Source of the DNA: Prinsepia uniflora
Taxonomy: Eukaryota; Streptophyta; Magnoliopsida; Rosales; Rosaceae
Reading direction: 5' to 3'
Length of the DNA: 64,000 nucleotides
Assembly (NCBI GenBank): GCA_032719365.1
Contig: CM064866.1
Coordinates: 72,923,028 to 72,987,027 of the forward strand
This document shows, in pieces, positions 55,499-64,000 of the stretch (position 1 is its first letter; each line of letters begins with the position of its first letter). The translations under genes and the position numbers were made by a program. Below the pieces are notes generated by a model. That model did no database searches. It saw only the letters and a list, made by a program, of their open reading frames with translations, and was not told the DNA's origin.

Positions 55499-58467
55499 TG
55501 ACAGGACCCACCCCCAATCCCCCGGGATTAAGGGCTAAATCCTGTTTCCTTCTAACTTACGTATGATACGAAGGTTAAACTGACGTCCAACCTCCATGTG
55601 GCACGTAAGTCAGACAAGCGATTCTTGATCTGACCGTTCTAAAAGTATCCGGACTTCCCAGAGTGTGCCGAATCTACTGTGGATCACGGGTATGATGTCT
55701 CCTTCTCTCTTGACCAACAGCTCGCACCGTAACAACCTGGAGGGTATCGAAAACACGAAGAGACTGCGAGTGGACAAAAATAAAATATAAGGTCAAAACA
55801 GTTGTTAAAAAAAACACAATTTCATTTATACCCTCCATGTAAAAACCAATGCATGCATATCAAATCCATGTCACAAAACCATTCTATACTCAAGTTATTC
55901 AAACCATTTAAGAAAACCAAATTCATTTCCCTTTCTCAAATCCTAGGCCTCAGCCCAAAACCATTGAAAACCGTATCATCCGGCCAGAGCCCAAAACATC
56001 GGAAAACCATTATTGAAAACCGTCATCATCAAATCTCAGTGAAATCCATAACACATTTGAAACTACATTTCCATCCATCGAACCTGCTGGATCTATCCGA
56101 GTCTTTAAACTCAATCCAGGCCTCAATGTAATCCGAGTCTTTAAACTCAATAGGCCTACGGGGGAAATATCAATATCCGAGTCTTTAAACTCCTTAGTCT
56201 TTAAACTCAATCTGGGCCCGCCCTCGTCATAATCATATCCGGATCTTTAAACCCAATAACCAGATCCAGTAAATTCAATCCAAAACCATTTTCCATTTCC
56301 GAATCCGAATCTGCAATCTCATCAGGATCCCGAATCCAAACCCAGAACTCATATCCATATCCATTTCCAAATTCGAGTCCGAAACCATCATTCCGTAAGC
56401 CCGCATCCGGAATAACAATTCCGAACCCAAACCCAGAAATCCACTTTCAAGTTCCAAACTGAATCTAGAATCGTCATCCTGGGATTCGATTCTAAAACCC
56501 GAAATCACGTTTCTCAAAACACTTTTCTGAACTAGGCTTCAAGCCCGAAATCACTTCCCCGAAATCCATTTCAAATCATTGAAATCAAATCATTTTTCAA
56601 TTCCCAAAATCAAAATCATCTAAATCTTAGTCAAATCACAACATCGATCGAAATCTCATAAAATTGAAATTCGGTAAATATCTCGAAAATCGTGCAAATC
56701 GTAAATCATCAAAATCATAAAACAAATCATAGAATCACGTATAGAAAATATATAAAAACATACATGCATGCATCATAAGTTAGAAAACAAGGTCCACTCA
56801 CAGACCGTTTCACTGTTGCCTCGATACGTGTGCGCTTATGATGTTCCCGGTTAATCCGTTATCACCAGCTTTCCCGAACCTGTCCAAATCCCGTAACAAG
56901 GTCACTAACTACTTCACAATGATCATACTTAAGCCCCGTATTTTTAACTATTTTTAAACGAGCCTAAAACTTTCAGACATCCCAAAAACTATCGAGACGA
57001 TGTTCGATCGACTCGAAACCAATCCCAAAATGTTTGTTACATCAAATACTTTAAAAGTCATGTTGAACACTTCCCCATCAGACGTGTCACGCGCCCATAC
57101 GCGCAGCCTAAAGGGGCTACGCGTGGGCCTCACACGCGACACTGTTCACTGTCTTCAAGCTAGGTCAAACCCGGTTCAGTGAGACCAGTCCAATCCGACA
57201 GGCATGGGCGGTTCAACCATGTAATTCCCTTGTTTTCGATTCAATTCTAATTCTAATCAATCCTACAGTTTCTTCTCAGTCTTTCTTATCGATTTATCAC
57301 TTTAAACCTTGAACTTTAGGTCCAGAAATTACCTTCCAAAGCAGGGATCAAATCCACGGTCGTCCTCCTCTGTGTGCCTGCTCTTCCGGCCACCATTGGC
57401 CCTAGTTTCACCTCCTATGAACTCAGTTAACCTTCCAGATCATCATCCAATTACTCACATCGATCAACAACCACTAATTCATAAATTGCCATGTTTGCAT
57501 TAAAAACTTACCCGTTTAGGTTTTCCGACCATCGGCCATGGCGGGCCTCAATCCCAAGCTTCCAAGCTTCCTAACCACCTCAGAGACATTCCTCAATCAA
57601 TCAATTCGAACCTCAACCCCTAAATCAAAGTTCCTAATTTTGAATTGCAACCAGGGGATTCACGGGTTTTTCCCGATTTCTTCACCGTCACACACCGTCG
57701 TGGGCCGTCGTGGTCACCACCATGTTACACTCATCTTCCTTTCTCATTTTTCTTCACAACCCACGGTCAAATGAGGCCATTTGAAAGGTTGAATTTCACT
57801 CAGACACACGGCTACGCTCCTCCTCTATTTTCTACTCGACCTGTGAAACCATTTAAACCGTGACAATTGGTGGGGAGGGTTCCACAACAATCCAGAGACG
57901 CTATGTGTCTCACATCCTGTGGACACAATTCCCAATAACATCCAAGTGTCACAATCCTAGTGGTACAGATTTCAAGGCAACCAAATGCCCAAATTGCCCC
58001 TACATGGTAAATTACCATTTTACCCTTCGTATTCCTAGACACGTAACTCCGTCATCCGAACTTCAATTGTCTCATGCCGCCTGTCGTTGTACTCAGGGAA
58101 TCTCGATCTTCCTAACGGTCCTCAAAATCCGTGAAAATAAATTGTTGCACAAAAAGTCAACCATTTGCCCATTTTCCACGAAATTACCAAAATACCCCCA
58201 GACTTCCGAACGTCATAACTTTTCACTCGAGTGTCGTAATCGGACGTGCCATCTGTCTATGAACTCGTGACGTCCCGAACTATGTCACGGTCATCGGTCA
58301 AAGTCAATGTGACCGCCCGATCAAAAAGTCAACCTTCTGCCCAATTCTAAAGGCAAAATCGTCATTTTGCACCGTCCGTCCGAACGCATCCAACTAATCA
58401 TCGATTAACTTCACTAATTCGTCATTAACAACTAATCTAATCCTGATTCTCAGGACGGGTTATTACA
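55499..58467 (-). mobile_element. Tekay-type solo LTR, reversed
   Basis: Plus-strand ends are TGACAGGACCCACCCC and CAGGACGGGTTATTACA. A perfect 5-bp target duplication GAGTG (55494-55498 and 58468-58472) proves a discrete insertion. It is 2,969 bp long with no interior. GAGTCTTTAAACTCA words at 56097-56210 match those at 1-310. The U3 module lies at about 58010-58350. Confidence 0.95.
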
Positions 58468-58947
58468 GAGTGAGAGATTGGAGACAGCGAGGAACAAGAC
58501 AGGACGGCCGTGGCCAGCAGAAGAACCTGCGAAACCTAGGTAACCCGAAACCGTTTTGGACTTTGAAATTGGTTTTCAATTTTTGGACGTTTGGGAAGGT
58601 TTCTAACATTTGGGTTGTATTCTTGGTATCTGTGTGAGTGTCTGGGGACCAAAACCAAGGATGGAAGTGACGGGAATCGACGGAGAAGCACGGTTGCAAG
58701 TGTCCGTCATTGTTCAAGCTTGGGAGGTAAAAATCTAGATCTTTTATGGTGTTTTTGAGGTCATAGATCACTTCTACGGATCAAGACGAGTCTAGTGGTA
58801 AAAAAATGGCACGATTTGGTGGCCGAACGGCTGAATTAGGGTCGGGTTGGGTAGCAGGTCTGGGTGACCCGTTACAGTGAACTGGGTCAACCCGACAAGA
58901 GTTAGACGATGATGACGTCAGTTGGTGACATCATCATTTGTTAGAGG

Positions 58948-61720
58948 TGACAGCACCCATCCCGAATATCCCTTGATATTCGTGAAGGAACCTACTCCCG
59001 TCTGACAATGACTCGAAAGTACCCAAAGTAACCTTACATGAAAGATAATGCAATACCTTAAACGACAAACATTGTCAGACGAAGGATAGTTAAATTTACA
59101 GGACCGTTGACATCAGAACTTTGACTAGTCAACAACATTACAAAGCATAGCTACTATTACAGATAGGGATCAAAATGCTACTATTACAGATAGGGATCAA
59201 AATCCTACTCTGTAGGGTGTCTGAGTGTGCAACGGTCTATTTATTCCACTGCCTCGTTATCAGCCCCAGTCTCAGTGCACTGGCCTGGAGGGTCAATAAA
59301 ACAGAAAAGGTGTGAGTGGACAAATCAAACTTTTATAAATACATTTACCAAAATACTTTCTTACCCTCCAATTTCACAAACATGCATGCATATCACAAAA
59401 CATGAGTAAAATACCTCCGGGCATAAATATTTATAAATCGATAATCTCGATAAAACCACGAGACTTATTTCCATATTCAATCTCATTAGTCACGTTATAC
59501 ATGCTACGCGTGCAAATCAAATAGGCTCAAGGACCGCTCAAATCCGAGCATGTCGCTGTGAACACATCACCAGCTGACATTCCAGATCGTCGTGAACACA
59601 TCACCGATCGATCCCCACATAATACCAACACATCTGATCTGAGTCGAGCCTCCATCGGCTACACGACGACAGACCGTGCTACGTGACCTCTCCGGGCGAA
59701 CACATCGCATCCCGGAGGCGAGCGTTATCTCCGGGGTGCACTCTCGGGAAAACATATTCCCAACCGGAAGCCCTAAATATCCGCAAAACATCACCATCAT
59801 GAAAACCAGTGAAAAACAGTTGCTTTGAAAACCAAAATTATTTATTAACACAGGGCCTCGACCCAAAATAAAGTTTCCTCAAAATCCGTAAACTAGAGTC
59901 CCGATTAATTCCATAAATATGAAAACCATCAACATCATCATGTAATCACACGGAAATCCAAATCCAATCAAAATCACAACTTCATTGGGTTTCAAGCCCA
60001 ATATAGCATTTTCACGCAAATCCATGCAACCGTAACCCGAGTTACCATTTTTATGTAAATCCATAAAATATGTCCGGAAAACATTACGTAAATCCATCAA
60101 ATCAATCCCTGACTCATAATCCGAGTTAAAACATCATTTTCAACCCCGGGCCTACACCCAAAACATCAATTTCATATTTTCTCAAAAATCGTGCTAAAAA
60201 TAATATAATAATCCAGAAAATTGAGAAATCATCGGATCGAAACATCAATCATGTCAAATCATATAATAAAGCATTTAAAACAAATATGCATGCATCACGG
60301 TTAGAAAACAAAGTCCACTCACACACACCGTCCCGATTGTTCAATCCTGAGCGATTCGCTCTTCTGAAGTCCTGGGACAATCCTGGCCTGTCAAACAAAG
60401 TGATTTAAGGTTACTAGGCTGTCACAATCCCAAATAAATAATTCCTTAATCGTTGGAATTTAATAATATTATATAAACGAAAACTTATATGCCTCAGACA
60501 CTCAAAAGTACCCCGAACCCGTGTCTGATTGACTCAAAACATGTGCCAATAGCTTCGTATCATCGAGAACATCAAAACATATGTTGAACACTTTCCCAGA
60601 AACTCACCCACACGCCCTCATGCGCCGCCGCAAGCACGCTTCTAACGTCCGTAGGAACTAAGTAGGAGGGCCTGTACAGTAATTACTACAGTGTGCCCCT
60701 TCCACCCGTTTCTCTGATAAACGGGCTGAGAACCGGTGACATGACCCGGATCGTTCTCCTTCAATTCAATCTTGATTCCTTCAATTCTTTCACCTGATTC
60801 CTTCTAATCCATCTTAATTTAGGTTCTATGTTTTTAGTTTCATCAATCAGTGTCTAAATCCATCAATTCTCCAATGGATCTTCGAACGGGTTTCAGATTC
60901 AATCTCACCTAAACCCTAAAAATTTCCCCAATTAATTCATACAGGAAGTAACCTAAGATCATAATGAACATTAATACAAAATTAATTGCACCATTCCTTA
61001 CCTCTAATCACTTGAATTCCAGCTCGATTTTTTGAAGACATTGGAGCTTCGGTTCTTGATCAAAACCGCATCAAATTCCTTCGTTTTTGTTGTGGATTGA
61101 TTCAAAATGATCTCAGGAAGCTTAATCAAGCCTCAATTTTGATCCTCAAAGCTCACAACTTTGAATTCGAATTTTCACCATATTTTTCCAAGTTTTCGAT
61201 TCTGAGTTTCCAGTAACCTCTATGTCCCTCGTGTTTTTCTTTCTAACTCAGTCTCCTCATTCTCTCAATTGATACAGAAACATTTTTGTCACGGTTGCTG
61301 AATGGATAAAAGGGATTACTATCCCTAATTAAGGGATCAATGTCCCTAATTATAATGATTTCTTCCATGAAATCCGGGGCAAAAGAGGAGACAAAGTGAC
61401 ATGTGCTGACTGGTAGCCTGAGTCAGCATGCTAATGATTCAACCGTTCGTTTGTTAAAAGACCGTTTTGCCCTTCGCTCGGTAAATTACCATTTTACCCT
61501 TGGACTTTGTAGATCCGTAACTTTCACATCCGAGCTCCGTTTTCGACATGTCACCTGTCTACGAACTCAACGTCTCGAGATCTACACAACGGTCCTCACA
61601 AAATTATGGAAAAGTATCCCAAATAAAAAGTCAACTTTAGTCACTCCCTTTCCAAGGGTACAAACATCATTTTACAAATCATTTTACCAATTTACAATTG
61701 CAAATATCTGGGGCGTTACA
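58948..61720 (-). repeat. 3' LTR of the Tekay chromovirus
   Basis: Plus-strand ends are TGACAGCACCCATCCC and CTGGGGCGTTACA. It shows the U3 words at 61470-61700. A 27-bp unit GCTACTATTACAGATAGGG plus ATCAAAAT is tandemly doubled at 59150-59203. A GTGAACACATCACC repeat lies at 59556 and 59591. Confidence 0.9.
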
Positions 61721-61736
61721 ACCTTCCTCCCTTAAG
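61721..61736 (-). promoter_or_regulatory. Polypurine tract of the chromovirus
   Basis: The minus strand reads TTAAGGGAGGAAGGT directly before the LTR start TGTAACGCCCC. Confidence 0.85.
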
Positions 61737-61755
61737 AAATTTCGTCCCCGAAATT

Positions 61756-62421
61756 TCAGTGAAACAAATAAGGATATTTCTCTCGCATCTGTGTCTCGGG
61801 TTCCCACGTGGCCTCCTCCACGTTATGATTCCTCCAAAGAACCTTCACTAATGGAATAGTCTTTCGACGAAGCACCTTATTCTTTTGATCCAAAATCTGT
61901 ACGGACTGTTCCTCAAAACTCAAGTCTTCTCTGAGCTCAATGGGCTGCTCTTCTAGTACATGAGACTCATCATACACATAGTTCCGTTGCATCGATACAT
62001 GGAATACATCGTGGACCCTAGAAAGTTCTGAAGGTAGTGCTAATCGATATGCCACTCGGCCGATCCTCTCAACAATCTCATATGGCCCAATGAAACGGGG
62101 ACCCAATTTCCCGCGTCTACCGAATCGCATTATACCTTTCCAAGGAGATAACTTTAAGAAAACCCAATCTCCAACTGCAAATTCAAGATCTCTGACTCGG
62201 AGGTCCACATAACTCTTTTGTCTATCTTGGGCAGTCTTGAGTCTATCCCGGATGAGTTTTACCTTCTCCGTCGTCAAGTTTACCAATTCTGATCTAGAAA
62301 ATTTCCTTTCGCCCACTTCAGTCCAACACAAAGGGGTTCTGCACTGTCGTCCATACAAAGCTTCATAAGGAGCCATCCCAATACTCGCTTGGTAACTATT
62401 GTTGTAGGCGAATTCCATCAA
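61756..62421 (-). pseudogene. Chromovirus integrase C-terminus with chromodomain
   Basis: 221 open residues. They begin in the end of the integrase core (EFAYNNSYQASIGMAPYEAL, YGRQCRTPLCW). The GPY/F-type region follows (LSPWKGIMRFGRRGKLGPRF, IGPYEIVERIG, LPSELSRVHDVFHVSM). It ends with the chromodomain VKVLWRNHNVEEATWEPE. Chromodomains target chromovirus integration to particular chromatin. The 5' continuation is broken, so this is a relic although the piece itself is intact. Confidence 0.9.
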
Positions 62422-63138
62422 TGGTAAATGTGACCCCTAAGTACCCTGGAATTGCAAAACACATGCTCTCATCATATCCTCCAAGGTCTGGATGGTCCGT
62501 TCCGACTATCTGTTGGTTTGAGGGTGGAATGCCGTACTAAAATGTAACCTTGTCCCAAAATCTTTCTGTAAGCTCTGCCAGAATCTGGACGTAAATCGTG
62601 GATCTCGATCAGATACGATAGAGGCAGGGTGCCGTGTAATCGAATAATCTCATCAATGAATAGTCTGGCATATTATGTCATCTGAAAGTCTTCCCTTACA
62701 GGTAAGAAATGCGTTGATTTGGTAAGCCTATCCACAATTACCCAAACTCCATCGTGTCCTTTGGGCATCCTGGGAAGTTTAAACACAAAATCCATCATTA
62801 TATTATCCCATTTCCATTCCGGGATTGGAAGTGGTTGCAGCGCTCCATAGGGTCTTTGCCTTAGCCTTTACTTGTTGGAATATCAAGCACTTACTAACAT
62901 ACTCAGCAATCTCCCATTTCATACCCGGCCACCAATAATGTTCTCGAAGCGTACGGTACATTTTAGTCCCACATGGATGCATAGCATACGCCGAACTATG
63001 GGCCTCTTCCAGAATCTCCTTCTTTAATGTTACATCTCCGGGTACATATAGTCGCCCTTCCTTTACTAAGGCTTCATCCTCTCTAACTGTAACATCTTGT
63101 TGTTCCCCTGCTTCAACTTCGATTCGGAGGATACACAA
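62422..63138 (-). pseudogene. Chromovirus integrase core and zinc finger, broken
   Basis: 62803-63138 encodes the zinc-finger part (HPCGTKMYRTLREHYWWPGM and CLIFQQVKAKAK). The usual CxxC here is CLIF, so the last zinc ligand is lost. 62422-62802 still shows integrase core words on the minus strand (VWVIVDRLTKS, FHPQT) but shifts frame and carries stops. Confidence 0.85.
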
Positions 63139-63147
63139 GATAGGGTC

Positions 63148-64000
63148 TTAAAATTGGGCATCAATGACCCGATCAATCAGAATCGGTCGCACCTGGAAAC
63201 TATCCAGCAAAAAACCTTGGTTATCAAATCCCAAAGTAACTCCAGTCCTACGGAGTTCAACCAATAAGGGCAAGCGTATCATTCGTAGATGTGCCATAGG
63301 ATGTGCTGATTTCCGACTCAATGCATCAGCTACCACATTAGCTTTTCCATGATGGTACTCAATCGTGCAGTCATAGTCCTTAATTAATTCCAGCCATCGT
63401 CTCTGCCTCAAATTCAATTCCTTCTGTGTGAAAAAGTACTTCAAACTCTTATGATCATTGAAAAGTCTACATATCTCACCATACAAATAATGTCTCCAGA
63501 TCTTTAGGGCATGTACCACTGCAGCTAATTCTAAATCGTGGGTAGGATAGTTACGTTCATGCGGTTTCAGCTGTCGGGAGGCATATGCAATCACCTTCCC
63601 ATGTTGCATTAACCCACACCCCAATCCTTATAAGGATGCATCACTGTACACCTCAAACTTTCTACTATCATCCGGAAGGGTCAAGACAGGAGCGGAGGTC
63701 AACCTTTTCTTCAGTTCCTGGAAACTTCGCTCGCAGTCCTCATCCCAAATGAACTTAATTCCCTTCCTGGTCAAGTGAGTCAATGGGGCAGCAATCGTAG
63801 AGAATCCTTCTATGAAAAGTCTGTAGTAACTGGCTAACCCCAAAAAGCTTCTCACTTCAGTCACTGTTTCGGCTGCTCCCAGTTTGCCACCGCCTCAATC
63901 TTCTGGGGTTCAACACGAATTTCTTCCATGGAAATCACATGTCCCAGAAAACCAACACTAGCTAACCTAAATTGGCACTTACTCAGTTTGGCAAAGAGCT
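63148..64000 (-). pseudogene. Chromovirus RNase H and RT C-terminus, broken
   Basis: 63148-63624 encodes RNase H (IAYASRQLKPHERNYPTHD, LFNDHKSLKYFFTQKEL, DCTIEYHHGKANVVADALSR). A TAA just before it (63625-63627) cuts it from 63628-63864 (VRSFLGLASYYRLFIEGFS, PVLTLPDDSRKFEVYSDAS). A one-base frameshift near 63865 separates the reverse transcriptase end (KLSKCQFRLASVGFLGHVIS), which runs off the window. Confidence 0.9.

Larger units (their letters stand above)
54905..58947 (+). mobile_element. Tekay-type LTR, forward, split by a reverse solo LTR
   Basis: Begins TGTAACAACCCGTCTCGAG at 54905 with the family's U3 words (CTAGAATGGGTAAAATTTTGAC). It is interrupted at 55498, resumes at 58468 after the inserted LTR, and is broken again at 58947 by the chromovirus. 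Its end was not found and may lie beyond the window. Confidence 0.75.
58948..64000 (-). mobile_element. Decayed Tekay/Del chromovirus, 3' part
   Basis: The 3' LTR (58948-61720) is followed by the polypurine tract and pol reading leftwards from the window edge: RT end, RNase H, integrase, chromodomain. The 5' LTR, gag and most of RT are off the window. The left flank AGAGG (58943-58947) should be one target-duplication copy. Several stops and frameshifts make it non-functional. Confidence 0.9.

Overview
The window is nuclear DNA of a flowering plant, most likely a eudicot. The evidence is genes with short exons and AT-rich GT-AG introns, plant-only gene families (HT1 kinase, SOBER1-type esterase, plant mitochondrial pyruvate carrier), and plant LTR-retrotransposon lineages (Athila, Tekay/Del chromovirus, Tork-like copia). 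The species cannot be fixed from the sequence alone.

The left third (about 4.4-20.9 kb) is genic, with five genes: an uncharacterised protein with C-terminal EAR-like motifs (4492-7034, +); a mitochondrial pyruvate carrier subunit (7924-9826, -); a SOBER1-like acyl-protein thioesterase/carboxylesterase (10024-12342, +), head to head with the carrier over a 197-bp gap; an intronless CxC-motif protein (13463-14131, +); and the stomatal CO2-response kinase HT1 (18765-20133, -). From memory, both the carrier/esterase pair and the HT1/CxC pair are also neighbours in Arabidopsis. The first 4.4 kb holds the end of a Tekay-type LTR, two tandem arrays and a terminal-inverted-repeat element with GC-rich cargo.

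From 21.8 kb to the right edge the window is almost entirely nested mobile DNA. A Helitron-like element (21823-31973, -) carries a broken casein kinase I gene (four exons, at least four premature stops) and other exon-like blocks. It was later hit by a Tekay solo LTR (22487-25810) and by a very young, 3,000-bp, gag-protease-only copia element with identical-looking LTRs (26905-29904). Next comes a nearly intact Athila element (32016-44470, -) with target duplication GTGTC, a tRNA-Asp primer site, a hairpin plus polypurine module present twice, and one in-frame UGA separating gag from pol. A degraded copia remnant follows.

The last 18 kb is a pile of Tekay-family LTRs: a solo LTR (45942-48856, target duplication CCGTA), an older LTR interrupted by another solo LTR (49649 to about 54110, with 51803-53180 inside), a forward LTR (from 54905) interrupted by a reverse solo LTR (55499-58467, target duplication GAGTG), and a decayed chromovirus (58948 to the right edge) with its 3' LTR and broken pol.

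The most interesting items are the kinase-capturing Helitron, the gag-only copia element, the duplicated hairpin/polypurine module of the Athila element, and a duplicated W-box-containing module inside the Tekay LTRs.
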